The notes: generated from the letters alone by a model not told the origin. A DNA stretch of 64,000 nucleotides from Lumbricus rubellus (GCA_945859605.1 OX243817.1:21484623-21548622); one strand, 5' to 3'; shown: positions 11,317 through 23,789, counted from the first letter of the stretch. Translations and numbers: made by a program.

Positions 11317-12340
11317 CCCTGCGAGTACCAGTGGGGTCAAAAATGACCCCAAGCCCAATTTGACTGTACACTGCGCAAAATCTGTTCGTGCAAATTTATT
11401 CAATATTTGTGACTTTAAAGATGTACCTAGTCTCTATCGAAATATCAATTAATATTTCCCTTATTTATCACCAGAGGGCGCTGGCAATCTTTTCTAGCAT
11501 TGAGTACCATTGGGGTCATTTTTGACCCCAATAGCTTTTTTGAATACTTTCAATGGTAACCTTTGAAATAATTCATATTTATAATTTATAAATCCTTTCT
11601 ATAGTATTACCTGAAGAAAATATGTGTTAGATATTAATTTATATACATATTGGGAGACCAGTAGGTAAGGAAAAAGAACGGAACCAAGGAGAACGTGTTG
11701 TGCTCGACCTAACACGAAATATGGCTGGTTCTGGACGAAATGTCACCACAGAAAACTTCTTCACAAGTTTCAGACTTGATCAAAAACTCGCTGAGAAACA
11801 AATGACTCTTCTGGTCACTATTTGAAAAAGCAGAAAGGAACTTCCGACTCATTTTGTTACCACGAAAGGTCGCGAAGACCTCACTTCCATGTTTGGCTTC
11901 CATGTCGATGCAGCACTGGTGTCGTACGGTCCAAAGAAAGGGAAAGTTGTAGTCCTGCTCAGCAGCATGCACAGTCAGGTAGAGATGAACAACAATATTC
12001 CATCAAAGAAGGCAATTATGGGCTACAATTCATCGAAGGGTGGAGTAGACACCGCTAATCAGATGCTGTAGCCTAAACTGTAACTGCAGTGACCGGATAT
12101 TTTCTATGTTAGTTTTGAGCATTGAACACTCGAACACTTCGAACATAAAAATATACCTTTAACTATGAAAAATTTAATTCATTTCAACAGCCTAAACATG
12201 TTCAGATTGCTTTACTACTATTTGTTTTTTGGCAATTGATAAAAATGCAAAAAACAAGGAATTTATTGAAAACAATGTGTTGGGGTCATTTTTGACCCCA
12301 CTGGTACTCAGTGTATAAAAAAATCCTGGTACTCTGAGGG
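11317..12340 (+). mobile_element. piggyBac element, degenerate, at TTAA
   Basis: It is flanked by TTAA on both sides (11313-11316, 12341-12344). The ends begin CCCTGCGAGTACCAG and, on the other strand, CCCTCAGAGTACCAG; inside them TGGGGTCATTTTTGACCCC-type palindromes repeat at both ends. Gene 3 has a single TTAA at the matching place (21467-21470), the empty site. The interior carries a broken transposase. Confidence 0.9.
11685..12071 (+). pseudogene. piggyBac transposase fragment (DDE_Tnp_1_7), broken
   Basis: Conceptual translation gives GSGRNVTTENFFTSFRL, then an in-frame TGA at about 11822, KELPTHFVTTKGR in a continuing frame, GFHVDAALVSYGPKKGK, LLSSMHSQ and MGYNSSKGGVDTANQM. These match the piggyBac transposase core (NFFTS, VSY-PKKGK, LLSTMH, YN-TKGGVD-DQM). 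The N-terminal half and the C-terminal Cys-rich domain are missing. The copy cannot be active. Confidence 0.85.
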
Positions 12341-13095
12341 TTAAGGCGGGTGTCGTCAGGGTAGGCAATTGGAAGGCCTAGAGAATTTTAAAAGTGTGGG
12401 GCATACATTCTTGAAATGTTGAGAGTGGAAAGCCCGAGGATGATGGATGAAGGAGCCTGAGTAAGATGATGTTATATAGGCTACACTGCAATGATGGCGA
12501 AGGACCTCAAAAAGTGGGGAATTCATGAGAAGGAGCGATCTAGAGACGTGGTACAGTGTTGGAATGCTGGAATACGTCCCTTTCAATTCAGACATCGAAA
12601 AGTGAAAAAGGACTGTCAATACTCAGTCAGAGTGACCTTTGAGAGAAAATTCACCTAAATGCTGAAACTAAGGTTCCGTGCACGCCTATAGGAACGGTTG
12701 ACCACCTAAAATAATATTATTGGCACTGATAACAATTCGACTTAAAGTTGCACGAACTCTCGGCAACAGTGAATTAATAAAAGGAATTGCCTAATAGAAA
12801 GCAAAGAAAAGATCATTTCCTTTGAGGAAGATGTAGCATAGGCCTATAATACATGTAGGTCTATATTCACTTAGGGCTTAGGCTACGGGTGCAGCTGTAT
12901 AGTTAAATTTTACTTGATCTATTGTTGGCAATCAACCAGATTAGAATGCTCGGCATTAAAATACATTTGAGCTTGTATCGTGAGGGTTCATCACAGTATA
13001 CTTTTTCCTGTACCCGAAATATCAAAGTTCGTCACAGCTTCTCAATTGTTCAAGATTGCATTGCATGAGACAACAGTTACGAATGTTATGTTTAG

Positions 13096-13239
13096 GAATT
13101 CCAGCCGAAGACTGTTCTTGGCCGTTCACTTATCGTGGTCGTCTATACAACGGTTGTGCTGCGAACCTAACTGGCGGTGGTTGCAACGCCTGTCTGGTTG
13201 CAAATCGAGCTGTAGCACCCTGCGCGAAAAAGTTGTCAG
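13096..13239 (+). CDS. Gene 2 exon 3: five-Cys FN2-like exon
   Basis: Acceptor TTTAG before GAATTCC; donor TCAG|GTGAATC; 144 nt, phase 1 on both sides. It encodes IPAEDCSWPFTYRGRLYNG, then CAANLTGGGCNACLVANR and APCAKKLS. The C-x-x-PF-x-Y-x-GR-x-Y-xx-C core resembles the first half of a fibronectin type II module, but the standard second half is absent and five rather than four Cys are present, so this may be a distinct module. Gly110 and Asp158 are split across the junctions. Confidence 0.8.
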
Positions 13240-13734
13240 GTGAATCACTTTATATAATATTATGATGTCAAACTGTGACGACAGTGTGACGGGACAACTC
13301 ATATTATAGCGTAACAACACACATTTTTATTTGACATTTTAAACTATCCATTAACAAGCTTTTCCTAACAATATAGGTGATGGTTCTTCCTCTTTAAGAG
13401 ACAATGTTAATGTTACTACACGAAAAACACGACTCGGAGACTGTTCAATCTGAACTAAGATGTTTTCATATCAACATTTCTAACGGGAAAATTTATCATT
13501 TTCTCAATGCCGTTTCATATTCGCATACATATGTCGGAGGCCCTCCATATGGTAGTAAAGCGTTAACTACAAAAATCAATCCTTCAGATTTCTTCTGAAA
13601 AAAGGCGTGAACAAGAGCAAGTACGTCATTGGATGAAAGTGAACGGGAAATTACCCTTAATTACTGCACCTAAAATGATTCTTAAAACCACAAATATTGA
13701 GTAACCTTTTCAGTGTGTATGTAGGCCCTAAATG

Positions 13735-14179
13735 CATGGGCGCCCTCACATAGGGGCAAGGGAGGGGGGCACTTGTTCCCCCTGGAAAAGTGACACTTAT
13801 TTTTCTAACTACTACTTTTGAGTCTTTAACAAATTTCTTCGCATTAAAACACTAATGATACCAATGATACACACATTGAAAGTCTTAAATTTATGTTTAG
13901 AAATCTCTATAGAAATAAATATATATAGTGCCCTTCATGGACCTACTTTTTAACATCCACTTTTGGATTTTTAGCAAATTTTTCGCACTTAGGAAACTAT
14001 TCATATTAAAAATAATACACAAAATTAAACTGAGAAATTTGCATTAAGAAACCTCTTTGAAAAAATACCCGTGTTTTTAATTTCCAGCGCTGTATTTTCA
14101 TGCTCTTGTTACTGAAAAATTCTACCGTGACCATCGTAAAATTTTTGCCCCGCCTGCAAAATTTATGCGGGCGCCCATG
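13735..14179. mobile_element. hAT-type element of the CATGGGCGCCC family
   Basis: Starts CATGGGCGCCCTCACATAGG and ends GCGGGCGCCCATG, flanked by CCTAAATG (13727-13734) and CCTACATG (14180-14187), an 8-bp TSD with one mismatch. Relatives lie at 28868-29231, 38032-38370, 41617-41890, 56354-56785 and 61648-62455. Confidence 0.8.
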
Positions 14180-14292
14180 CCTACATGTAGGCCTATGGGA
14201 TCGCATTTAATGGTTAATATTCAAATCTATATAGTCCCATATGTTTCTCTCCTAATATCTGGGTCTGCTTCATTATGCGAAATATTTCTCAG

Positions 14293-14909
14293 ACAACAAC
14301 CTAGCTGCGTTTATCACGGTGAACGTAACAATTCCGACCCTCAACACAGCTTCTCTGCTGATGTCCATCAACAACTGGATCGTCATCCAGCAGAGAGTAG
14401 ACGCCAGTTCATTCTTCAATCAGACATGGTCAAATTACAAAGCAGGATTCGGTGACATCAACAAAAACTTCTGGTTTGGCCTTGAGAAAATGTACCAACT
14501 AACAAGTAACGCCCACTACCGTCTACGCATCGAGCTACAGTCAATGGATCATGGCAAATGGTTTTCAGCTGAATACGATTCATTCTTCATAACATCAGAG
14601 TCACTTGGCTATGCCTTGAATGTGTCTGGTTACGTGGGAGATGCAGGCGACTCACTCAACAACATGGACGATTCTGGAATCTATCGTCAGAACGGAATGA
14701 AATTTTCTACCTACGACCGTGACAATGACATGGATCCTATTAATTGCGCTGCTAATTATCCCGGCGGATTTTGGTTTAATCGTTGTTGTCGTGCATGTCT
14801 TAATTGCGTGTACGGATCTTTTGAGTTCTACTGGATAAGTTTGGCGAACCTAGGACTAGTCAGTTCGGCACAACTGCAAGGGAGTCGAATGATGATAAAG
14901 GCCATTTAG
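14293..14909 (+). CDS. Gene 2 exon 4: fibrinogen C-terminal domain
   Basis: Acceptor TTTCTCAG at 14285-14292; the exon starts AC-AAC-AAC (D-N-N), continuing phase 1, and ends at TAG 14907-14909. It holds a fibrinogen-related domain of about 190 residues: NNWIVIQQRVDASSFF, YKAGFGDINKNFWFGLEK, YRLRIEL, WFSAEYDSFFITSES, GYVGDAGDS, KFSTYDRDNDM (DxDND calcium loop intact), GGFWFNRCCRACLNCVYG and SRMMIKAI. The first canonical disulfide (the Cys just before GGWTVIQRR in standard members) is absent, while three extra Cys cluster near CCxACLNC. N-linked sites (NVT, NQT, NVS) fit secretion. Confidence 0.93.
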
Positions 14910-16478
14910 GATTCATCGAGTTTTGCTACTGGTCTCTACGGTTTATAGCAGACTAAGCTTATCTATTTTGCAAGCGCTCTTGATCTCTTTATAGTAACTG
15001 TTGTCGCAGGCCGTACGTACGCACTTGAATTCGATGTCCTTTAACTGCCAGCTTTGCGTTAAAGTTAAGCGCATAGGATAATATTAAGGATTCTTCTTAT
15101 TAAGACGCATGTTGAAGTTAAGCTTTCTATGTAATTGATTGGATTGTCTTAACTACTTAGAATTGGCATCACTGATGCGCTTTGAATAAAGCATTTTAAT
15201 AATATTTTAAAGTTTAGTCATGTCTCGTAAATGTTTTCTGTCGGTAGAAGTAGACACTGTCACACTGAGTCAGACGAAGAAAAGATCTTCCCTTCTTCCG
15301 TCATCGATTGCATCGAATGTCTGCAGAGGGGCAAAATAACTTAAGAAAGAGACTAACGGACTGAGTGAATGGAATGACCAGAAATCAATCAGGAGCGGTT
15401 GGCGGACTGAATCGTAATTGTAATCTTCAAACTTCTAGATCGCCACTTGAAAGCAAAGACCGGGGCTCCAGCTTATTCGCGAGCGATGCGTTGAGTCAAA
15501 AGGGTTGTCCGTAGGAGTAGGCCTAATCCAAAGGAGGTTGGGGTCGGTTGCCATTAGATCAGAGGGGGGAACGCTCTTTATAATAATATTATTATTACTA
15601 GTAGGCCTATTATTATTAATATTCCATTATCCCTGGGAAAAAGTGGTGGAACGCCGTTCCCCCACGTTCCCCCCCACTACACCACTAGGAGTAGGACTAA
15701 TCCAAAGGAGGTTGGGGTCGGTTGCCATTAGATCAGAGGGGGGGAACAGTTACACTAAGTCGGGTGTCGTCTAGGCCGGAAATTGGAAGGTGGATAATCA
15801 GATGAGACAGGGTAAGAGTTCGTCAAGAGGGTGTCTTCTAATTTGAGTGAAAATCCCTAGGTGTGATTGATTGATTGAGAATCCTGAGGATGACGATGGT
15901 GTGTGATTACTAGATTAGTGATGATGGTGGAGGAACTGAAAAATGGACGGAAAGAAAAATAATGGCAAGTGAGAAATCTGAAATCATTAGGACACAGAAT
16001 GACTTACAAAGCGAAAAAAAAATATTTTAGAGTGCTCAGGGTCACACAGCACCACCTACTGAGTAAATCGTTGACCTCTGATGGTTCGGAACTTGCACCA
16101 GGTGTAACTAACTTCTATGTAGCCTAGGTTACTTCACAGACGATAGCTTCTAATCAACTTTAAATTACATGTTAATTTTTAATCTCTGCAGCTCTCTGAA
16201 AACGGTTTGTCAATCTGCCCTTTGTAATGACACTCAGGTTTTAATAAACAAAAAGAATTATTACAAAAGAGGCCTAAGCTATATGCATTATGCACCTTAG
16301 CAATGTCACTTGAATATTTAAAAAGCAGATCATTACTTGACATACAAGAACACACAGGAACCACAAGCCCATTGCCGAAGTGCATGCGTGTAGACTGTAG
16401 AAGGCCGACCATGATTGAGAAATCTTATTTAGATTACCCCTCTACACTCTACAGGCCTTCTCGGTAATTCAACTAATG
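14910..16478 (+). other. 3' flank and downstream module of gene 2
   Basis: Duplicated intergenic DNA with no gene. It contains a local tandem duplication: the phrase AATCCAAAGGAGGTTGGGGTC occurs at about 15524 and 15698 with a TATTATTA-rich insert between. The two copies differ at GTAGGCCTAATCC versus GTAGGACTAATCC. Confidence 0.6.
15185..15190 (+). terminator. Candidate polyadenylation signal of gene 2
   Basis: AATAAA lies about 276 nt after the stop. Matching positions in the other copies read AAGAATAATTT, so their signal is non-canonical or elsewhere. Confidence 0.5.
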
Positions 16479-18752
16479 AATAGGCGACACTATTGACCGG
16501 CTGTGTGATTTCTCGATGCCATAACGACAGCGGTGGTTTTGTTTTGAACCACATTTCGATATTACAGACACAACAAATGAGTTTCGTTCAAAGAAGTCTT
16601 AACGTCAGCAAACCACTTTCAGTCCTGAGTGTCATATCGATTTGCATGGGCTGTGCCTGCGCACTGATGCATGCCCTACGCGGTATCCCCTCCCCCTTGT
16701 TCAAATTTATTTAGCGCTTCAACTGGCGTATACAGCGCCGTTCTCAATGTAACTAGCCTATATATACCGCTTCCAGACCTCCGTTATCCTCTTTTTATCA
16801 CGGTCTATGGCTCTGGTCCATACGGCACCAAACTTCCTCAGTGTCTTTGTTATTTAATTTGTATGATTCCTGTTTATTTTTCATATCAGTTTATTATTAG
16901 GCTATATTTATTTGAATGTAGAACGTCCTATTCTTACTCTCACGTCTAATATAATTTTGCTCGAATTGTCACCAAAATCTCCGTTTTTGTAGTAAACCGT
17001 TAAGACGATGCTATCTCCAGTTGCCAAAACCTATTCATTTATATAATGTGCAGAAGAGATAAGCTGTACATTCAGCGCTTACCAATTTTACACAGGTAGG
17101 CTATAGGCCTATAGTCATTCACAATTTATTGTAACAAAACAACCGTTGCTGTAAACATTAAACAAAGCAAGATATTTTTCTGGCTTTTCTTATGATTTTC
17201 TCTACGAAAAAATTCTTGATTATTGAATTCGTTTATCGTTTTAGAAATAATTATTCTGTGTAAATTCGACGGTATTGATGTCATTGAAGACTTTGCTTTT
17301 ATGAAGGTTCGCAAGACTTCCAGGTGGCGCCAATAACGTGTACGAGAACCAGATCTGTCACCAGAACACCCATAGCACCCTAACAATCTTTAACGTCATC
17401 AAACAAATTCAGGACCAAATCTGATTCAAAGTCCTATCGCGAACTTACGACTCCCTATAATAGTGCTCACGGCACAAAATTTATTGTCGAATAATCTTCG
17501 CTATGCAGTAAGGATTTTGCAAAACAAATTTGTAGAACAGCACAACCAGCGATATAATTTATTTCTGGTGTGGCTTGTTGGCGAAAGATTTTTCCAAAAA
17601 ATGCTGCAAGTCGACTGCATATTTTTCACTGCACAGGCCCTTCTTTCCATTTCGTTCGTCTGTGGTAAACCGGCTGCAATTACTTTTTTCTAATGATTTT
17701 CATTGCGAAGAATTGCTTTTACGACTGAACAAATTCATTTACAACTGCACATTTTGTGAGGAACTAGGCCTACACATTTAAAAAGCCCTGCTATGCAGTC
17801 AATCCGCTTCACCAGATCACGCCACGGTCTCACTCTTTCTCGATTCATCTCAAGTTCTTCTACACTGCATCAGTCCCTGGAACCATCTTCCCCCCATAAT
17901 TCGAAGAATTCTCGGTTCCTTTACCATCAGTGCCAATGACTCACCAAGAACTTCAGAATTCTCTCCCTATCACTCTACAGGCTCAAAATGAAATCCTGAT
18001 TGTAAAAAACTTCTACCCCGCTTCATCTGATCATCCGAGGTCAAAATCTCGACCTAAAGATCTACTCTGACCTTTTGACCCTCTGGCAACCGGACAAAGA
18101 TGTCCTTCGGATCTTGCTCAGCGCTCGTGAATAAGCTGGTGCCCTGCGCCGAGTTATCGAGCTTTAGAAGTGTGGAAATCACGATTACGCCGGTTGCTAT
18201 GAACTCGTTTGCACTTGCGAAACAAATTGGCGTCCATATAAGTCGAGTAGTGAGAAAGTAGAAAACCATTTACAACACAGACAATGGAGTTTGCCAAAAT
18301 CATTTATAACAACAACTTTGGCGTCGGCTTTCATCGTCACACAAACTTGCATGATTTATACAGCAGATCCAAGAATGCGTCGAAGCCTTTTGTTGACTGC
18401 ATACGGAAAAGCTGGTGATACGCCATTACACAATGTGCTCCAGTTCCACCCAAACTACACATATTGATGAGAGTTGCTCAAAGAACCTTTTCAATAATAT
18501 TGAGAGTCATGCAAATGGGCAAACAAAACGCGAGTTGCCTTTTCAAGCAAAATCAATATAAATGTCGTTAAAATATGCATGCGACAGCTATTGAGCGAAT
18601 GGTGACATGATCTCCTCCTCATAATAAGCCTATCTGCTAGTATCCCTGCTCTAAACTTTATATTAGACTGGAACCTCGAATCTGAGGCACCAGTAGGCAT
18701 ACTGTGAAACAGATCAAACTGCATTGTACATTTTGTAGGTCTTCAAAGGAAA
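16479..18752 (+). other. Upstream module of gene 3
   Basis: Paralogous to 5241-7387 but without the MITE at 6560. It contains the empty target sites for the foldback at 51377 (17537-17550) and the hAT at 53390 (near 17853), and ends with the TATA-like TTTATATTAGACTGG near 18657. No gene seen. Confidence 0.6.
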
Positions 18753-19061
18753 ATGATGTCATTCACGTTTTGCATGGCTTTCTGTTTTGCTGTTGGAATG
18801 CACAGCGTTTCCTACGCCATAGTAATAGAAGTAGGCCTACGTGAGTTCCAAGTGGCAGAAGGTCCGCCTGGATCAGAGCTATGCGCTCTAGATGCACCTT
18901 TCGTTTCTCTGTCCTTGAACTCCGTTCTGGACTGTGCTCTCGAATGTCAACGATCCGGCTACTGTGAGAACTTCAACTACAACAATGTGAACAACACTTG
19001 CGACATCTTCTTCAGCCGACCAATATGCTATGGCCCTGCTACTCCGTGCATCCACTATCAG
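18753..19061 (+). CDS. Gene 3 exon 1: signal peptide plus PAN/apple-like region
   Basis: Exons 18753-19061, 19296-19320, 22257-22400 and 25348-25967 join to a 365-aa protein. The start is ATG-ATG at 18753/18756; the signal peptide ends HSVSYA. The seven mature Cys of gene 2 are conserved. Unlike its sisters, this copy reads EVGLREF instead of EVREF because GTACGTGAG is replaced by GTAGGCCTACGTGAG: a 6-bp in-frame insertion that creates TAGGCCTA at 18832-18839 and adds Gly-Leu. A second TAGGCCTA lies directly in the splice donor (19063-19070). Confidence 0.85.
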
Positions 19062-19203
19062 GTAGGCCTACAGTTACATCATGTTAGACCATTTTATAAC
19101 TAATTTATTTTGTGAACATTCATGCTCACTAATGAATATTTAAGCAAAAGGACGACTGGGTGATTGTTATTAGTTCACGAGAAATCGGATGTGCACAGGC
19201 CTC

Positions 19204-19207
19204 ATGG

Positions 19208-19259
<52 letters not shown>
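19204..19259 (+). repeat. (GAT)n microsatellite in intron 1 of gene 3
   Basis: Pure GAT array of about 18 units, ending about 36 nt before the micro-exon. It is the shortest of the five homologous arrays. Confidence 0.95.
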
Positions 19260-19261
<2 letters not shown>

Positions 19262-19295
19262 ATTGCGTCTTTAATGATTATGTTTATGTTTTCAG

Positions 19296-19320
19296 GCTCA
19301 GTCAGACCAACCTTACACAG
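19296..19320 (+). CDS. Gene 3 exon 2: 25-nt micro-exon
   Basis: TTTTCAG before, GTTAAG after; it encodes AQSDQPYT as in gene 2, with one synonymous change (GAC for GAT). Confidence 0.8.
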
Positions 19321-19374
19321 GTTAAGTAGTACATGTTTATCTTCATTTCTGTTAATGACCGTATAATATAGACC

Positions 19375-19570
19375 TATTACACTGTGTCCGGGAAAAAAGA
19401 GGCCGATTTTGCAACTATGAAAATAAATAGTCAATATTCATCGATTTTTACAATTCAAACACCATTTTGATCCTGACATATTTGTCTAACACTGATGAGA
19501 ATATAAAAGTTCTTGTCGCAATAATGACGTCATAATGACGTTATTTGCATCAATATTCATTTAGCATGTC
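19375..19570. repeat. Left arm of the CACTRTGTCCGG inverted-repeat element
   Basis: CACTGTGTCCGGGAAAAAA starts a stretch homologous to the left arm of the element at 8051-8996. The matching right arm is missing in this unit: the sequence resumes near 21055 without it, so the copy is truncated. Confidence 0.6.
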
Positions 19571-19832
19571 AATCATGCATGGTTTCTGTTGGTATATTGG
19601 TTCTTGTTAAAACGGAAATCTATTTACTAAAACTAGTAGTGAAAATAAATGCAGCTTATTAAAGGGATTGTCTGCTCTATAAAAAAAGTGGTGCCTGATA
19701 TTCGGGAATATTATTAACAATATTATTATAGCCTACACATTTAAATAAAATGTCGCTTCATTTATCAGCTCACTGAGTCCGTCAATCTGTTGAACTGTTG
19801 ACTAAGGAGACTCGGAATTTCATTGGTCTTAA

Positions 19833-20801
19833 CCTTCGGGCTACCAGGGGGGGGGGTGGTATCCACCCCCTTCCTAGGTTTTTCCCAAATCAAACGTTTC
19901 TCGTTAGGAATAAAATTTTGACGTTTTAAGTAGCTGTAGAGGATTCATTTACACACATTTTGAGCTAAAATGTGTGATGATATACCATACCATTCAAAAG
20001 TTATACCCGATATACCCGAGGCACCAGGGGGGTGGATACCACCCCTTTTAGATTATCGGTTGTATCTTATCCGTCCTTTGACATGAAGAGACACCAATTA
20101 CACCATTCTGTAGAGGGAATGTGGGGCTACATTTCTAGGCTCAGTGAGTTGTCTTTGGACAACCGGAAGTGCTCAAAATAAATTAAAATATAAATAAATG
20201 TGTTTTATTTTCAAAAATATTCACGTTTTTCCTATTAAAAATTATTCATAAATTATTTTTTAAGAGAAATAAATTATGTCATTCTATAGAGGGCATGTAG
20301 GGCTATTTTGTGATACCAATTAATGTGACATTTGATGACCGGAAGTGCCCAAAATAAATTTAAATGTGGGAAAATGTTGGGTTTTTTACAACGCAAACCG
20401 ATAAGTCTGCGTAAACGTTTTTCAGCATGTTTTACATGCTTTTTTCTCTTTTTATTGTAACTAAAACTAACTTATTACTAGTTTTTATAGTTGAATGTTG
20501 GACTTTATTATATGCAAACTATTTTTAATTAAATAAATTATGTTAAAAACACACAGAATCTAATATTTTGCTTATGCGAAAGTATACATTTTGTGGAATC
20601 GACGGGTGCCTACGGTAAAAAATTCATAACTTCGGGGTGCTTTCATATATTTTAAACCTAAATATACCATTTTGTGCAGAAATGAATGCTGAATCCATAG
20701 GTGTATTACAAGTTATGATATCTCAAACCCAAAATCCAGGGGGGAATGGTAACCACCCCCCTTGGTAGTCAGTGTTACAAAAAAGCTTGGTAGCCTGAGG
20801 G
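19833..20801. mobile_element. piggyBac-type non-autonomous element (GGCTACCAGGGGGG ends)
   Basis: Left flank TTAA (19829-19832) then CCTTCGGGCTACCAGG; right end GGTAGCCTGAGGG then TAAA (20802-20805, one base off TTAA). Gene 2 has an uninterrupted TCTTAATC at 8465-8470. Subterminal GGTGGTATCCACCCCC palindromes recur at both ends, the same layout as the element at 11317. No transposase remains. Confidence 0.72.
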
Positions 20802-22256
20802 TAAAAATTTGGCCTCTAAACGGCCGCCCGCTTAAATCCCGCTGATAACAAGATTTGGAGACTGATTTAGGAGAAGGTGTACAAGACAAGGATAAGAGAC
20901 ATTGAAGAACTCCGTGAGCAAATTGTGGTAATGCCTGGAAGGATTTTGATCAGCTGGTTATCGATGTTGCTGCTGGCTATTAGCGCAACCGTTTTGAAGC
21001 TTGCGTTGAGGCCGAAGGTGGACACTTTGAGCACAAAATAATTGCAGTCTGACATAATTCAGATATAAAAATAAAATAAAACTAACTAAGAATTATTTTC
21101 AAAGGAAGCGAAGAAAGAAGAGAGACTACTAGATCTAGTTGTAGAGCGAGCATAAGAAGACAATCCATTCAGAGGGACAGAGGACACGGAAACAATTGAA
21201 GCAAAAGGCGGGACTGTTCTGTCACTGTTTTAGATGGTGAAACCAGAAGATGAAGTTTATTAGAGGTGCGAAGCGGACGCTTCGAGGAAGCCTGGTATGG
21301 CCAAAACACTTGTTGTGGATCCTGCAGTTGCGGAACAATGCGGACAAGCATGAATATCGTCAGAATGAAGCTGACTCAAAACAACACAGTCCATCCACAG
21401 ATGTGTCTCATAATTATAGGCCTACGAGTAGTACGAAGGATGTTTTCAAATGATAAAAGGGGGCTGTTAAGGCGGGCGTCGTCAGGGTAGGCATTTGGAA
21501 GGCCTAGAGAATTTTAAAAGTGTGGGGCATACATTCTTGAAATGTTGAGAGTGGAAAGCCCGAGGATGATGGATGAAGGAGCCTGAGTAAGATGATGTTA
21601 TATAGGCTACACTGCAATGATGGCGAAGGACCTGAAAAAGTGAGGAATTCATGAGAAGGATCGATCTAGAGACGTGGTACAGTGTTGGAATGCTGGAATA
21701 CGTCCCTTTCAATTCAGGCATCAAAAATGGAAAAAGGACAATCAATACTCAGTCACAGAGGCTTTAGAGAGAAAATACACCTATAGCCTAAAGGCTGAAA
21801 ATTAAGGTTCCGTGCACTCATAATGACCAGTAATAATATTTTTGACACTGATAACAGTTCGATATAAAGTTGTACAAACTGTCGGCAACAGGGAATTAAT
21901 AAAAGGATTTGTCTCTTCTTCTTGTCCTTCCGGCTGGATATAAAAGAATTTGTCTAATAGAAAGCAAAGAGAAGATCATTTCCATTGAGGTAGATGTAGC
22001 ATCACATAGTAATTATTATTATTCACTCACACGGGTGCAGCTGTCGGGTCAATAATTAAATTTTACTTGATCTATTGTTAGCAATCAACCAGATTAGAAT
22101 GCTTAGCGCTTAAATACCTTTGGTCTTGCATCGTGAGGGTCCATCACAGTAGAACCTATACTTTTTCCTGTGCCCGAAATATCAGAAGTTCGTTACAGCT
22201 TCTCAGTTGTTCAAGATTGCATTGCATGAGACAACACTTACGAATGTTACGTTTAG
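20802..22256 (+). other. Intron 2 of gene 3, duplicated non-coding block
   Basis: Homologous to 8466-9163 and 10871-13095 in gene 2, without the hAT and piggyBac insertions there. It keeps the empty TTAA at 21467-21470 and the empty hAT site near 21157. Open frames on both strands are shared between copies only through recent duplication. Confidence 0.6.
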
Positions 22257-22400
22257 GAATTCCAGCCGAGGACTGTTCTTTGCCGTTCAGTTATGGTGGT
22301 CGTCTATACAACGACTGTGTCGAGAATCTAACTGGCGATGGTTGCAATGCCTGTCTGATTGCAAATACAACCGTAGCATCCTGCGTGAGAAAGTTATCAG
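22257..22400 (+). CDS. Gene 3 exon 3: five-Cys FN2-like exon
   Basis: Acceptor TTTAG|GAATTCC, donor TCAG|GTGAATC, 144 nt, phase 1/1. It encodes IPAEDCSLPFSYGGRLYND, then CVENLTGDGCNACLIAN and ASCVRKLS. All five Cys are retained. NLT and NTT offer N-glycosylation sites. Confidence 0.8.
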
Positions 22401-22449
22401 GTGAATCACTTAATAGAATATTATGTGAAACTGTGAGGGGAGGCTCAAT

Positions 22450-23789
22450 CAGGCCCGGATTAAGCCCTCGGAGGGCCCGCCGCCATGTTCTCAGGGGGGC
22501 CCTAATCGACCCTTACCTTCCGAGACCATAATTATAATCTCACAGTCCCACATGTCTATGCATTGCATGCCTATAATTGATTATTTCTAATTAAATCAAA
22601 CTTAATAATGTGTAACTTAATGAAATACCTATAGCCTACTTTTTAGCAAATGGCACTTGTAGACGTCAGTGTAGTAACTAGTAAGCCTACATGTAGATAT
22701 TGTTCAGTTTTAGCTGTTTAAATCCTATGATATACCGAGTTTGGTAACGCGAATAGCATCAGATACCTATATTGCGGAGGACAGAGGACGGTCCCCAAAG
22801 TTTGTGTTGGACGGAAGATGCTTTAATCCCTCAATATTTAGAAATATTTCATAAATTTCATAAATTTCTACAATGGTATCCACTGTTTTTCCATAATGAG
22901 CAATTTTTTAAGATGACAGCGCAAAATGCTACCATTAGCCTACAGAATCCAAATTTAAAAATGTAAACAATTGCAGGGGACATTCATTGAAGTCTTAACT
23001 CTTAAAGCATGTCAATGGCACTGATATACGGAGTAATTTTCAAGATGATAGCTTAAAAAGCTACGGTTGCAATGTGCACAAAATTTGTAGACAATTGGCA
23101 GGCGACAGCCGCGACACTCTGAAGTCGTAAGCCATGACAATCAGCATTGAAAATGAACAATTTTTTTTATCAAGATTACAGCTTAAATTGCTACCATTAT
23201 AGTGTGGAAATTTAAAAATGTAAACAATGGGAGAGCACATTTATTGAAGTCTTAATCATGTCTTTCAGCAAATTTAGTTGAGGTGACAGCTTAAAATGTT
23301 ACCATTTAAGTATGGAAATATACAATAAACAATAGGAGGAGACGCTTTTCAAGTCTTAAAACACGACTATCAGCACTGAAACGATGAGAAATGTTCTTAA
23401 GATAGCAGCATAAAATGCTACTATTGCAGTGTGGACTGTGGATATTCAAAAATTCAAGAATGGAGAAATTCGCCTTTTTGAGTATCGGAAAGTTGAAATA
23501 TTGTGTTCTTTGGCATCGTTTATTTTCGTAAATACAATTAAGCCTATATAATTATGCCAGGATCTTATATTGGTATACTCTAAGAGTTAGAGGGCCCTCG
23601 GTAGCCTACATTGTTCGCTCATAAAAACCAATCAGCAATCGACGTAAATTTACAAGCTGTCCCTTAAGTGAAGTTAAATAAATGTGAAAATGCACATTAA
23701 AAATTCTTGTTATTCACGGACGGGGGGCCCCCTGACGACGGGGGGCCCGCCGCCATGGCAGACATGGCATACTGGTTAATCCGGCCCTG
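22450..23789. mobile_element. hAT-type element (CAGGCCCGGATTAA ends) in intron 3 of gene 3
   Basis: Starts CAGGCCCGGATTAAGCC and ends GGTTAATCCGGCCCTG, with a perfect 8-bp TSD GGCTCAAT (22442-22449, 23790-23797). The empty site survives near 43710 (ACGCTCAAATAGC). The interior is a degenerate tandem array with a period of roughly 110-130 bp, each unit carrying a phrase like AGATGACAGCTTAAAATGCTACC. A related family end occurs at 53390. Confidence 0.87.

Noticed and set aside
19129..19434. Poly-His frame on the minus strand
   Set aside because: Antisense reading of the gene 3 (GAT)n array.
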